DNA of 64,000 bases from Thysanoteuthis rhombus (GCA_963457665.1 OY735203.1:5961857-6025856), one strand, 5' to 3'; counted from the first letter of the stretch, positions 46,655-59,395 are shown. Numbers and translations are program-made. Notes: generated from the letters alone by a model not told the origin.

Positions 46655-47065
46655 CGGTTTATTAGAAACCGTCAAATATAGGTTTATTTTGTTTTCAAGT
46701 TGGTCCAGCTGTCAGACTAGGTTTGTATCATGCGTACAGGTCGCTCTAATGGAAATATGGTGGGATGAAAATTTAGGCATTTACTCATTATGTCTACAAC
46801 GAAAGTTTTTTTTTAGAATAGCCCCCTCGAAATAGTGTGTGTGTGTGGGGGGGGGGAATTTGAAATTTAAGCTTATGCTAAATCGTTCCCTAGATTTTAC
46901 CTGGGCGCGTTCACGGTTGTGAAAATATAGACTTTTTAATAATCCTATTAAAAGTTGAGGAGTAAACTATTTTTTGATCAGTTTGATTAATTGACACGGC
47001 ATGTCTCTAAGAGTTTGGTCATGTGACGGTTTCTATGGAGAGACTAACCAGATCTTTTCGGATTT
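46655..47065 (-). repeat. Family A copy, minus strand, long form
   Basis: Same order as 45235-45640: outer block with tatcatgcgtacaggtcgct, G10 at 46847, gaaatttaagcttatgctaa, acctgggcgcgttcacgg, and ggtcatgtgacggtttctat. It has several CpGs. Confidence 0.65.
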
Positions 47066-47359
47066 CATTTAATATGAAGAAGAAAGGCAATTAAGCGAGA
47101 TAAAAAAAAAAAACAGTTTAAAACAAAGCGGAGATCATGTAATTTCATTCATACAAAATTTATAAGAGTATTTGTTCGACTTACTGATATAAAACCCCAA
47201 TCTTCAATAAACTCCCAAGAGAATAAGCTATTAGTCTGCGAGCGCATCTTATTGCATAACATGTTGATGTTAGCTTTGTTAGAATAGATAAAAAAAAGTC
47301 TGTCCAACCAGCTTTTCAAGTTTGACTAATATACCTGCAAATTTATTACTACCAATATA

Positions 47360-47820
47360 GTACAAGCAGTTCTTGCTAGTGAGTATGACCCACAAAGGCC
47401 ATGTATTGCATTTTCTTACCCAACTCAGTTTAGTTAGATAGCCGCGAGGATTGTACATAACCTCTTCTGCACATTTAAAATATGCCGTATTTGCTGGCCA
47501 ATAAAATGCACTATTTACAAGGAAATTTGAGCACTAATGTTTATTACAATCAATCGAAGCTTCATAGCTATCCATATCGAGCTCCTGTAGATCGGCCCTT
47601 AGATATATTACAAACGCTGGGGACGCAGTGTAATATTTGTGGTTTCTGAATGTAAATGTGCGTTTGATATGTCGGTAAAAATAGCACTTACAATGATCGA
47701 GAGCAAACAGTTCTTGTTAGTGAGTGTGATCCACACCGTGCATTGTGGCTTCTTGCAAGTTCAGCTAGTTTTGGAAAATAGTTATGAGGAAATTTACATG
47801 ATTATCTCTTCTGTTGATCT
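47360..47820 (+). repeat. Local direct duplication, two diverged copies
   Basis: 47363-47470 and 47703-47820 share cagttcttg.tagtgagt, tgacc/tgatccaca, then gcattg and a.ctcttctg, about 340 bases apart. Confidence 0.55.
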
Positions 47821-48264
47821 TTGCAAAAATTACCAACCAAAAATTGATGTCCAATATTCAACTCCCGCACTCATAATATTGTTTTAGCCGTTCAGCGAAT
47901 TTTTCTTCCCGAGCAATACTGATTCCAGATTATACGGAATATTTAAAATTGCAATAATTTTATCCCTATATTAGTTTACCTCCGTCTACAGTCTGGGTCG
48001 ATAAACTCTTCAACCACTTAGGTGATCAGTGCAACAATCATGAAGTAGCTTTTAACGGAATTGTTCTCGCAAACCGTTGTAAGTTCTCTCCTTTGTCTCA
48101 GAATGTTAAATCAAATAAATCAATGATTCTAGGACTGCAATGATGGAAGAGAAATATAAGATGAGCGAAAGAAGCAACAATTTAGTAACGATACACACAG
48201 GGGTGGAGCTGGAGATTTTGGGACTCGTAGGGCTTGGTAACTTAACCCCACCTCTCTAACAGTT

Positions 48265-48330
48265 AGTGCTGCGGTTCCCAATCTGGGTACCGTGGACTTG
48301 AGGGTCTACAAAGGTAAAAAGGAGGTTTGT
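48265..48330 (+). mobile_element. Left end of a hAT-like element (fragment)
   Basis: The stretch gcggttcccaatctgggtac followed by cgtggact resembles the start of the element at 52257. The right part is not recognisable before the (TA)n array at 48430. Confidence 0.35.
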
Positions 48331-48426
48331 GTGGATATCTTCCCAAAGCGGAATGAAATTATAGGTCGCATTAATTCATCATGATTATAATAGCCCAATC
48401 TACAAAGACTGATCACTGCATATATG

Positions 48427-48429
<3 letters not shown>

Positions 48430-48492
<63 letters not shown>
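48430..48492. repeat. (TA)n microsatellite
   Basis: About 31 repeats. Confidence 0.95.
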
Positions 48493-48496
<4 letters not shown>

Positions 48497-48499
48497 TAA

Positions 48500-48683
48500 A
48501 CAAAACTCACCCACAATGCATAGCTCCTGGCAGTGGACTCTGGTTCCACATGGTACATTTTAATACACACTCACACAGCACACACCACTGATGATGGGAA
48601 GAATCCCGAAAACATGTATGGACTATCTATTTATAAGGATTAATAAACCTTACCACTCCCGAGTCTGTCTCACTCTCTACAGT

Positions 48684-48690
<7 letters not shown>
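48500..48690 (-). repeat. Interspersed repeat family F, copy 3
   Basis: In reverse it reads gagacagactcgggagtggt, then tttattaatccttat, tttcgggattcttcccatca and gtggtgtgtgctgtgtgagt, matching copy 2. It is bordered on both sides by (TA)n arrays (48430-48492 and 48684-48719). Confidence 0.6.

Positions 48691-48719
<29 letters not shown>
48684..48719. repeat. (CA)n(TA)n microsatellite
   Basis: Eight CA then about ten TA repeats, bordering family F copy 3. Confidence 0.9.
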
Positions 48720-48849
48720 TACGAAGAGATTGAAAAATATTGACCTAAAAAGGATAGTTAAAAAGAGTAGGCTTGAAAAAAGAGCAGAACGAAAACATAG
48801 GTAATGGTCAACGATAAAGTTCTTCAAAATACCATGAGAATAGCGGGCA

Positions 48850-49695
48850 AGGGTAAAAAGGTTGTCTAATACATTTACCTAGGATAGTTGATAAAATTAG
48901 AGATAAACCATGAATGAAAAAAAAAAAAAAGACGCGAAATGATCAACTGGAAATCATCTAGTATGAATAGATCACATTGTCAATGTGCTTAAAGTGTAAA
49001 GTACATATTGAATTCATAATAACAGTTATGACTAAGGGATGTGAAATGTGGAAAATGTCAAAACAAACCGAGAACCTTGGTTAACTTATATCAAAACTTT
49101 AAATAAGATCGTGATTCTACGATAGTAATTAAACAGCGTAACCGGATGTAAAGACCCCACTGTGAGAATCGAACACACACCTACTCCAGGGGGAATACAG
49201 TACATGTCTGGCAGCTTCAACTATTCGTTTACAAGGACTTCATGGTTGAACAGAAGCTGATTTTACTCCTTCAACCTAACTCCCTACTACTGATACTCGA
49301 CGCTCTTATGAAGCAACTGAAAGTTTGGATGAAGGTAAAAACTAGTCAAAATGGACAATAAAGTTAGAATACTTCGTCCGACGAGGAAAATAAGTTTGAG
49401 ATGAAAAATCTTAGAACTAACAGAAAACCATGGAAAGTGCAACGCTAGGGACAACTCTGAAAAATAAAAGAAAACAAAACGTGGATCAGATGTAAGACTA
49501 AGCTGAAGGATATCATAGAAATAATTAAAGATTGGACAGTAAACTCTGTATGAAAAGACTGACACCAGACAAGATAGTGAAGAGAAATTGGTTTGCCGTT
49601 AAGACATGATAGATTAATGCAATCGCTGTCATCATGGAGGGAAATGGGAAAGGCCTTTATTCAGCAGTGAATTAACGGCTGATGATATGGATTCT
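48850..49695 (+). mobile_element. Second, diverged RTE-type LINE (3' part)
   Basis: A different LINE lineage from family C. Degraded segments in order: FTYLG-like (48875), MTKGCEMWKMSKQTEN (about 49025-49075, matching the TYGCETW block of RTE reverse transcriptases), an ERAMLG-like block (49425-49470), DIIEIIKDWTV (49510-49545) and GKGLYSAVN-like end (49650-49675), followed by ggctgatgat. The ending 'aaaggcctttattcagcag...gctgatgat' is the familiar 3' end of many RTE-clade LINEs. Many stops; inactive. Confidence 0.65.
49141..49215 (-). repeat. tRNA-like remnant, minus strand
   Basis: In reverse a good B box (gtgttcgattctcacagtgg) lies downstream of a weak A-box-like part. It sits within the LINE at 48.85-49.69 kb, so it is a separate insertion or a chance match. 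Confidence 0.3.
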
Positions 49696-49778
49696 CGCAA
49701 TTCTATCGTGAGAAACCCGTTATACCAGTTCTATGATTTGTAAATATTGAGTACTTATACGCACACACAGAAATAATG

Positions 49779-49800
49779 TATATATATATATATATATATA
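49779..49800. repeat. (TA)n microsatellite
   Basis: About 11 repeats. Confidence 0.9.
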
Positions 49801-51136
49801 ATTCTTGGCGGTGACGGAGTTTTTATACCAGTATCACAATCAGCAGACATTAGCAATGTATTTAAAACTTCGAAACTAGTTTTCTAATGCTGAATTAAGT
49901 CTCCTGTGCAATTCTCCCTCTATCTAGAATTCATAACTCAAATTATCTTCATAATTATCAAGTATTTTTAGTTAGATTATCCGGCTAGATATAACACGCT
50001 CTGATTTCTGACCGAACTTCCTTGTCGAAAATAGCGGGTTTTACTTCCGGTGCCAGGCTTTTAGCATAAAGGAGAATTTAGTTGATTATCTTCAAAAGAA
50101 TTGAGGAAATCTAAGATCAGACAAAATGATCATTCACTCATGCACACGTAAAAGAGAAGTTGAAATATATTGTCTTCCACATTTAGGACCAAAAGAATTT
50201 TTTGTTATGTTGTCGAAGTTAAGCAATATCTCGTGGCTGCATTGTGTGATCATCTATCTACATAAAAGCCATATTTGCAAATTAGTATGTTTAACTGTCT
50301 GTAGTGTCTTTTTATAACCTAAAAGTTATAATGGCTTGGTCCATGCAAAATACATTAACAGTGCCAATAAGACTATAAAAGTGTTAACCAGATATTCTTT
50401 GTTGTAATGGTAACAGCCTGAGTCAAAGAAGGTAATCATTTGAAACTAAAAAAAAAAGTCATGTTATTTTGTCAATAGGTTATTTTTTTATAAAATAATT
50501 TTCTTTGTTATGACTTATATTGCTCGATTCCAGATAATTTTTCTTATATAACTTTCTGTCTTTATGTACTGATCACTTTTTTTAAACAGGTTGAGTTGAT
50601 TTGAAAATTTAAAAAACTTATAATTAGAATACTTATCGAAAATAAATTATCCGATAAATTAGCTGCATATTCCTACTGCAGACCCGTACACGAATAACCA
50701 TCTTTTTTGACGGATATATATTTTATATCATATTGTATTATATACATTATAAATAAAGCAAATGGCAAGTGTTATCATAACGAACTTTTCTTGCCGTTGG
50801 CCAATAATTAGTGCAGCTTTTCAATAGTGTGACACTTGAGTGCGGGAGAAATAAACTTGTTATTCAATAAGCAGATTCGTTAGGACACATCATTCAGGTG
50901 TGAAACAATGCAGATGTTATTACGTTATTTAACAAAAAGTTCGATAAAGACAATGCTTTGGTGAAGATATGCAGATTTCGGGTATTTGAGGTGTTCACTT
51001 TTGCTGTCGTTGTTTTGGTACGGGTTCTCTTCAGCCAAAAGAAGGAATGCAGTGTGCTACGAGCCGGCAACAAGTAAAGACTGAACGTATCATCGACCAA
51101 CTCAATCAACTAACAACATGGTTAAACCAAGATAAC
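49800..51136. other. No gene or recognised repeat
   Basis: AT-rich with moderate CpG. Confidence 0.35.
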
Positions 51137-51929
51137 TATTAGGTCGGTGCAAAAATAATTGCTGTTTTTGTTATTTCAAACTTCAATCCTTATTTTGAAA
51201 TAAACTATTATTCAGATATATTCAGAGGATAATCCATTTTGAAGCGTGAATCTCGCACCATTTGAGCTGAACATTCCATTTTCATTATTTTTTCTGATCT
51301 ATTTGAGGCTGTCAAACCAACGATGGAAAAAAGTAAATTTGAAGAATTCCGTTTTATGAACTCTAAAAGGGCGTTAAACTACGGAAACTGCTCGCAATAT
51401 CAACCAAGTATTTGACCAGGGAACCGCCAATGAACGTACGGCTCAAAATTGTAAGCAAAAATTTTGAAACAGAGACGAGAGCTTTGAAGATAAGGAGGGT
51501 CATGAACGTTTTATGATTGATACATCTAACTGAGGGGTATTATTGAGATAGAACCGCGCAAAACAATTCGAGAGGTTGCAGGGGAACTAAACGTTGTCTA
51601 TGTAACAGTTGTCTGTGCGTGCAAATTACCCTACAGTAATTGAACGAACCAGGCTAGGAAATTACCACACCCAACTTATTCACCAGACATCCCTCCGACG
51701 ACCTATCAGTTTTACAAGCATTTACATCATTTCATGCTAATGAATGTCTATAACAAACTGTAGCTGAAAACACCTTCGAAGAATTCATTGGTTCCAGGAC
51801 CCAAAAATACTTCTGGAATGAATTGACTTGTTTTTAGTTGGCAAACTATGTAAAATCTGAGGGTTCCTTTTTCGATTAAGAACTTCTGTACTAAGCCGAT
51901 ATATGCTGACTTAAATTGATAGTCATAGG

Positions 51930-51966
<37 letters not shown>
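51137..51966 (+). mobile_element. Degraded cecropia-type mariner transposon with lost 3' end
   Basis: A TA dinucleotide (51137-51138) precedes ttaggtcggtgcaaaaat, the terminal repeat of this mariner subfamily. The transposase would start at ATG 51323 (MEKSKFEEFRF). Blocks follow: a diverged AAETARNINQ-like part, GTANERTAQN (51420-51450), ESFEDKEGHE (51478-51510), RKTIREVAGELNV (51555-51597), then a deletion that removes the first two catalytic Asp blocks. YSPDIPPTTYQFY (51677-51716) follows, with T where the third catalytic Asp should stand, and the C-terminal FEEFIGSRTQKYF near 51780. No right terminal repeat is seen: after 51925 the sequence becomes (TA)18. Confidence 0.8.
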
Positions 51967-51967
<1 letters not shown>

Positions 51968-52256
51968 TGTACCAATACGTTTTCTCGCGATACGTATCGT
52001 GATTCAGGATGCGCTCAGATGGGAAAAAACTTATAAAAGAAAAGTATTTTGAAATGTTCATCGTAAAAGAAAAAAAAAATACGTGGATTTCATTTTCTTT
52101 TTTAGCAAATTCAATCAATTTTTTATTCAAATATTCAGGTATTTATAATACAAACCTGGTAATTGTGAAATTATTTTTTTAAAAACTGTTTTCAAAACTT
52201 GAAAATATACGATTCGATAAAGATTGAAAAATGCTATATTTTTTATCATTCTAAGT

Positions 52257-52586
52257 CAGTGGTTCCGAAACTGGAGTCCGTGGACCCCTGGGGTTCTGTC
52301 GAATAATGATGAGAGTCTGCTGCAGTATTTCCTCTGAATTTGACATCCTGTGGTAAAGAAACAATCTCATCCATTGCACAGCAACTAAGAAGCATTGTAC
52401 ACAGACGAGTCATATTTGGATTCCGGTGAATATAATCCATTTTAAATGAATCTTTTTTAACAGGTGAAAATTTGCTTTTGGTTGTAGTTCATCCATTAGT
52501 CAAAAAAGTAAATGCTCAAATTTATGATCCGTCAGAATAATTTAATTTAAAGTCGGAGTCCACTCGTCAAAGATTTGAAACTACTG
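52257..52586. mobile_element. hAT-type miniature element with 8-bp target duplication
   Basis: The 330-bp element begins cagtggttccgaaactggag and ends ...tttgaaactactg, giving short terminal inverted repeats (CAGTGGTTCCGAAAC against CAGTAGTTTCAAA). It is flanked by TTCTAAGT (52249-52256) and TTCTAAAT (52587-52594), a 7-of-8 match, the target-site length of hAT transposons. The first 40 bases resemble hAT elements known from many animals. No transposase is encoded, so it would be non-autonomous. Confidence 0.75.
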
Positions 52587-52735
52587 TTCTAAATATAGTC
52601 AAATGAACGGACATCCTTATGATATAGTGTATAAAATGATTATTGGCAATATTACACTCTTTCCCACATCACCACTGATAGAGGATTCAACTGACTATCG
52701 TAGAATTTTTAGACGCGTAGACAGGCAACATTTTG

Positions 52736-52737
<2 letters not shown>

Positions 52738-52796
<59 letters not shown>
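52738..52796. repeat. (TA)n microsatellite
   Basis: About 29 repeats, 150 bases right of the hAT-type element. Confidence 0.95.
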
Positions 52797-52798
<2 letters not shown>

Positions 52799-52799
52799 T

Positions 52800-54660
52800 G
52801 TATGTGTAAAATAAAGGATTCGCTACGCAAACACATTTATGTTTCTGTCCTGTTTGGCCTTTTTCAGGCTATTGATTAGATTTATTTGGGTCCCTATTAA
52901 AAACGTTACTGGGGTGGTTGGGGGAACCTATTTCTATCTATAGATCTTTTCTTGTTTAGCTGTTGGTCACCTTTTTGTTTTACATAGATTACTGCCTGTT
53001 TTCCCAAATTAGATTAAGATTAGATGGCGTAAACATTCTTTACCTGTGTGTTGTTAAACCATCAACTGTTCGTGGTAGGTTCCCTCTCAAGAAGTCTTCG
53101 TATATTCTGGATTAGGAATATTTCTATATACCTAAAATAATTATGAAAAAGTGATTGGATTTTTCTCAAAAGTGGCTGTGATGATAACGTTGATAATAAA
53201 GAATAAAAGCTATGATGGTTGATTTTTGTACACCTTTCTGTGATGAATTATTTTTTTTTTTTGATAATTTTTTTTTAGCAGTGCCAGCATTTCAACACTG
53301 ATTTATTTTTTCTAATATTTCTGTTTTATGTTTTATTGGTAAATGCGAGGGATTTCGAATTTTTCATTCAGGCATAGATAACATAGGGTTTCGATTTCCT
53401 GGTAGACATGTTTATTCAAATATTTTTCATTTTACTGTAGGTGAGAGGTTGCAGTCTGTTATTTTCCAGAAATCTATTGTTTTGTATTTATCATTTATCT
53501 TAAAATAATCTAAACAGAAAATATTTAGAGACTGTCTCAAGCTTTTTTTTAATCAATTATTGCATGTAGCTAACAAAATTAAACTTGATTGAAATACTAA
53601 AATACAATTTTAAAAAATATAATCAAAACATGGCATTTTTTACGTGCCAAATGGAGTGGAAAAGCAACAATATATGATCAAAAATTGAAACATATTCGAT
53701 ATAAAGAACAGAGTAGGATTCAATTAATTGGGCATAATACACTCTCAGATATATCATAATGTAATTTACCGGTTTATATTCAATGCCAACTAATAACTTA
53801 ATTATGATTAAAAATGATGTAGAAATACTATGACCACTTTTATCCGACAAGCCATTAGTAGTACTTGCATGAATGTTCACATATAAGCATGGCTTTGCTC
53901 TTGTAGAGACTGCTGATTAGTTGAAAGTCAGAGTCTATGAGAGCAAAAGACATTCTGTGTTTCTTTCTCTGAAGTGGTCGGCATAAAAGGTCGTAACAAA
54001 AGCATTATTATTCACAATAACTTGATGAAACTGGCAGTGAGTGAAATATTGAATCCAATTGAATCTTATCCGGAAGTGAATCAGTTGTAGAGAAAACTTC
54101 GAAGTCAAAACTTGCAGAATGGAAAATTGGGATCCAGTTTAAATTTATAGTATCATTGCAATTTGAATTATCCTGAAAAACTTTTCGTTCCATGTCCTCT
54201 GACGTGAAAAAGATGTAATGCTATACAAAAATTCAAGTTCCTGCATACAAGATGGTGGCCTATAAAGTGGGACAGAGATTGATTATAAACGAGGAAAAAA
54301 AAAAAGTGTCAAAACAGTCTGATGAAGTTTTGTTGGCATTTTCATTTTCTTATCCTGAAGGAAATCAGTTATGCATCTGGAACAGTTGTAGATAACAGAC
54401 AAATTAATACCCTTCAAGTAGCAATCAAATACAAATAGATAAAGATAAAACGCAAAAGAATATTGTAAACAAACAAAAACAAATCTAATTAGATTTCTGA
54501 GACACTAATTCTTCCTTTACACTCATTACGTCTAGGTTTCCTATTCCGCTATTATCCAACCAGTAAATCGATATTCTTGTAAAATCTGAAATGTATCCAA
54601 CTATTAATCAAATTGGTTGTAGAGAAGATGCTATCTAACGGATTTTACAAAAAAAAAAAA
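52800..54660. other. No gene or recognised repeat
   Basis: AT-rich. T-rich runs at 53253-53278. Confidence 0.35.
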
Positions 54661-54664
54661 AATA

Positions 54665-54850
54665 AATAAATAAATTTAGTCGAGGAGTCGATTTATAATG
54701 TGAGTGTACGCTAAATTAGTCACTAGCTTGTGTTCTTTTTTTAATTGAAACTTTTTAGTGACCCAACAAAAGGCATAGAAATAATTTATTCAGCCTTATT
54801 GCTATTTTTTGATTGATCACCCCAAACGAGCGACTAGATTTTACCCCTGT
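54665..54850 (-). repeat. Family A copy, minus strand
   Basis: Contains cgatttataatgtgagtgta, tagtgacccaacaaaaggca, gaaataatttattcag and gattgatcaccccaaacgag. The first segment beyond that is missing. Confidence 0.55.
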
Positions 54851-55794
54851 TTTTTGTATGTATAGACATCTCTTTCAGTCGGTTCATATTCATCATATCT
54901 GCTAAGTTATCCTGATTTGTACCTCTGTAAATCTCTTAATATCAATGCCATCTGTTCAGATCTAGGATTATCTCAGCTTCTTCGTATATTTCCACCTCAT
55001 ACCCGTTTTTAAATATATATCGAGAGACCCCAGTTTTCTCATTACTATGTAATATTGAAAATATTTGCGTTGCAAGAAAAAATGTTCTTCACCGTCATTA
55101 TAAGACAGCCTGAGTGTTGTGTATTAACCAGAAAATATTGAACAAGGGCTGAAGAGTGCTAAAGGGAGCCACGAGCAATAAACTTACCGATAAGAATTGG
55201 CATCAACTACAAAGATGCTGTGCAGAAAAGAAAAAAAAATCAATTTAAGCCCAAAGTAAACATTTGAAACATTTTTGATGGGGGTAAAATGGGTGTATAA
55301 TAGATTATCACTTGGATTAGATTTTTCAAATAAACACTCGACCGTATCAAATGTGTAAAAATATAAGGGATCTTCTATAAAAGAATTTATGGATAAGTTT
55401 TTTTTTTTTTTAAATATCAAATCGCTATTTATGTAACCCTTGGTATCTTTGAAAAGTACGCCAAAAAGTTCATTAATTCTGACGACTGCACACAGTGGCA
55501 CACGACATTCTAGCGGTATGTTGGAAAATGAAATATTGATTGCCGATTGTATTTGAACCCAATGTATGCTGACAAAGTTTCAGATTTCCTCACCGCTGTT
55601 TGCCAACTTGAACTCTACTAATGATTGTTTGCGTTAGCCATTTTAAACCCGAAATCTGGTTTTTCTCCCTGCATTTAATCTGTACTTTGCAGAAAAAGAA
55701 ATCAGCATAAAAGGATGTCAGAGGTTAAAAGATAATGATAGTATTCCTAACAGAGAAAAAGCTGTTGAATTTGTAAGTTACAGTACTGAGCTAC

Positions 55795-56010
55795 ATTCAG
55801 AGATATGGAATCAATCAGAAAACTCAAATGGCAATGGGTTGGTCATGTTGCAAGAATGATCGGCAACTGCTGGACGTCTTGACTCACAACGTGGAACCGA
55901 TAAAATATAAGACAGCGTAACGGACTTGACAAGTTCAGAGAGTATTGGCTCCGCTACGCCCATGATAGACTTTCCCCAGGATTTGCCAAACTTCTATGTC
56001 CAACGAAAAA
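55795..56010 (+). mobile_element. Short RTE-type LINE tail (family C)
   Basis: Only the last part: ESIRKLKWQWVGHVARM equivalent (55805-55855), then the YWLRYAHD region and an altered end at about 56005. It keeps CpG at ctccgctacgccc, where left-hand copies have TG or CA. Confidence 0.7.
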
Positions 56011-56424
56011 AAGGCTACTGCCGCTGAGTTACGTTGATTAAGGAGGACAGAAGGCTCGATTTGCCCGGAATTTTACATTGTTTTGCCCGAATCTGGGCGG
56101 TCAGTTGCCCCGACCTCCACGCCTCCTAGCTTGTACATAGTTGCTGAGTTAGGATGTGATTCCTTGTCACTATCAGAGCATCCCGTCAGGAATGAACTTG
56201 GGGTATTACTGCTAGCAGATTTATTCATAAAGACCTCTCCATGAGATGATTTTTTTTCGGTACATCAAAACGATTTTACTACAACAAAAAGGCTTTTTTT
56301 GCTGGATACTATATTCACCCAATGAAAACGAGATAGCTCGCCAAAACATACAGCAACACAGATTTTATAGCAAAATATTAGATTCAAAGAAAGAGATTCG
56401 GTCATATTTCTAATATAGCAAAAC

Positions 56425-56640
56425 AATGATGGTCAAAGATGGTAAAGGGCTCTATCGTTTTTTATATGTGTTTATATTTCTTTATTTGCTTTCATTTTGT
56501 TTCAGCACCTCTGGCCATACTGTCTTATCTAAAAAATTGGAGATCTACATCAGTAGTCCAATAGACCTACTAAATATGTTTGGGATATTTGGGGGAAAAA
56601 GCTTTTGACACTTTGGTGATACCATCTATATTCTATAAGA
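56425..56640 (-). repeat. Family D copy, minus strand
   Basis: Reverse words: gtcaaagatggtaaagggct, ttcagcacctctggccatac, tgtcttatctaaaaaattgg, agatctacatcagtagtcca. The far end is lost. Confidence 0.5.
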
Positions 56641-56949
56641 TAGAAGTTTCCTTAAAACTTGTTGTGCTTGGAAATCTAATTCTCCTTATTTTGAACAGCT
56701 ATATTCTTAAATTCGATGATCAACGAGGGAGAATTGTGCCCAGACAGAGACAAACTCTATATTTGTGTAAACATGCACAAGACAGGTGTGAAGAATATGA
56801 CCTTCATTACGGGAAAGGACGATGAAAAAAATGTACATTGATATAAAAACAGATGAGACCCAACACTTCGAATGAGATCAGCTGTGACATTTACAATAAC
56901 ATGCACACAACTGAAAAAATGCCAGTCTAGGGAGACAGAGAAATAAACA

Positions 56950-57180
<231 letters not shown>

Positions 57181-59000
57181 GAGATGGTCTTCTTCCAATG
57201 ACGTTGATTTAGTGATGGCAATCTTTAAGGAACCATCAATTACCTATATATCAACCCTTCTTTGCAAATATTATGCTGTTGGTCTTTTCATTCTACCATT
57301 CTTTTGCTCTTGATCCAAAATAGCCACTTCCTTGTAATAGTCAGAGTGAAGCATAAAAAAAATTACGAATTACAGTTCCACTACTACAAAGACACATGCA
57401 CTGTCACTTGATAGATGAAAGACAACCCCAAATTATTATTTATGTTATTCATGTACGTATTCATATCTTTGTCATGGTATAATGCCAGTAAAAATGCAGT
57501 AGGCAAACTGCTATTTATAAATCTTTGTGTGGGGACTGGGAGCGTTTTCCAGAAGCCCCCTCCTTCAGCAACACCACCTACTTGTGTTCTCCACTCAAAG
57601 ATGATAACTCCACAGATCTGACCCACTATAAATTTCCTTGATTTTTCCCTATTTCTCATGTTTTCTTGTCTTTTCCTAGTTTTTTTTTGTACGTTCATAT
57701 CTATGTTAGACGCTGGTCTGTGGGTCTGTCCTACGTTCGTTAAATAACAGAAATAGGAAATAACGAGGAATGAGATCATTGAAAGGTCTGAAGCATTAAA
57801 AGAAAATATTTTTCGATCGTTTTCTTACCAACTGCTAATGAGGCCACATTGAATAAAGCGAAATATCCCTTTATGATATTTAATGAAAATGATTGTAGAA
57901 TACATCTTATCAATATTTTAGAAGTATGAGAATCAATTGACAAAAAAAACAAAAACAAAAAAAAAAAAAAACACAAAAAAACTCTTACAACCAGGGATGG
58001 AAGACTAATGATTCTTGTTTTGTTTCCATCTCACCGGTTCATATTCTCCCCACCCTATTGGCACCCCTTAAATTATATTCAAGAAGGTTGATCCTGTTCG
58101 CATCTGTTTGGAATACCTTGTTATTTTGAGCCTTAGATTTCCAAACCCTTATCTGTTATTTTCCTCCTTCTGTGTTTTTCTGTGTGCACAGCTTTGCGAG
58201 CAAAACATGCTCGGCCCCGTTACGTGCTCAGCGGCAAGTAGGGTCTCTTGTTAAACCATCAAACAACCATCAAGTTCACACAGTCTTTGATCTTCTTAGA
58301 TTCTTAAGCTCACTACCACCACCCTCTTCTGCTTCTTCGTCAGTGCGAAGCCCTTACGGACCCCGTAGTACGAGCTTCTGCCCATTCTCTTTTTTCTTAT
58401 ATTGTTATCGCTAGTTTTTTTTTCTTTTCAAATATCCTTTTCATCTTTGTTTTCTTTAACATTTATTTCTTTGTTTCGCCTTCAGGATTTTTTCTCCATT
58501 TTTCCTGATTTTGTATTTCGTTTCTGTATTTCTCTTTCTAAACTTTCTCCTAATTTCCTCTGCATTTAGCCGATAGAAAGAAACTCTTTCCGCTGTTAAT
58601 GCAAATCTCGTTGAATCAATCCAATTAAAAGCATCATCTCTCTAAGACAGAAATAAACATTTGACTAGAAAAAAAAATTGGAAGATAACGTTCGAGAACT
58701 TTGGTTTTAAATATATTGTACAAGAAATACTTCGGGTTCTTTCAGTTTGTTACCCAACTTACGATTTTTCATTCGTGTTCCCCACGCTAACATCGTGATC
58801 GCCTCACTGTACGCGTTAGAGACTGTCAACACGGGTTTATTTCAGTTTTTAAGCTAGTCTGTTTGTCTGCCTGCCCAATCAGAAACAAGTTTTCACAGTA
58901 AGTAGGCGAACGTTTATCCTTTCTACTGAGGTTCGTTGCTTTATGTTATTTGCAAACGCGTAAGTTCTCTTTTATACGTTTGGGTTATTTCCAAACGTAG
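57181..59000. other. No gene assigned
   Basis: Pyrimidine-rich 58010-58560 with frequent CpG. The longest minus-strand ORF of the half (131 codons, 57384-57779) has no recognisable domain. Confidence 0.3.
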
Positions 59001-59009
59001 CCGACTTCA

Positions 59010-59395
59010 TTATATCATCTGAACATGTATCTATCACGCGTAATAAACGCATCAATGGAGCTAGAGGGCGGAAAAATTGAAGATTCACTCCTCATTAGGT
59101 CAACAAAAAACAAAAAAACATTTTCTTCAAATTCACCGCTCTATACAAGTTTCTATTAGTAGAAGTTCAGTTAGCAAGGAAAGTTCACGTTAGTTAGATG
59201 GGTCCCTAGATAGTGCCCGCTCGTTTTCCAGATAATTCACACCTTCGCAATTAATGTTAAAGTAAAGGTTGAGAGGTAACATTCATTGATCACCCCTTCT
59301 AATGTTCTAATTGAAACACGGCACGTTGCCAAAAAGACTGTTCACGCAACGGCCTTTATTGAATGACTAGCAAGACCCATTCGAATTTTCTATTC
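59010..59395 (-). repeat. Family A copy, minus strand, long form
   Basis: Outer block tatcacgcgtaataaacgca, caatggagctagagggcgga and actcctcattaggtca. The inner part includes attcattgatcaccccttct, aaagactgttcacgcaacgg and tattgaatgactagcaagac. It is CpG-rich compared with copies left of 38 kb. Confidence 0.6.

Noticed and set aside
57384-57779. 131-codon minus-strand ORF
   Set aside because: No recognised motif, no splice support and inconsistent composition along its length.
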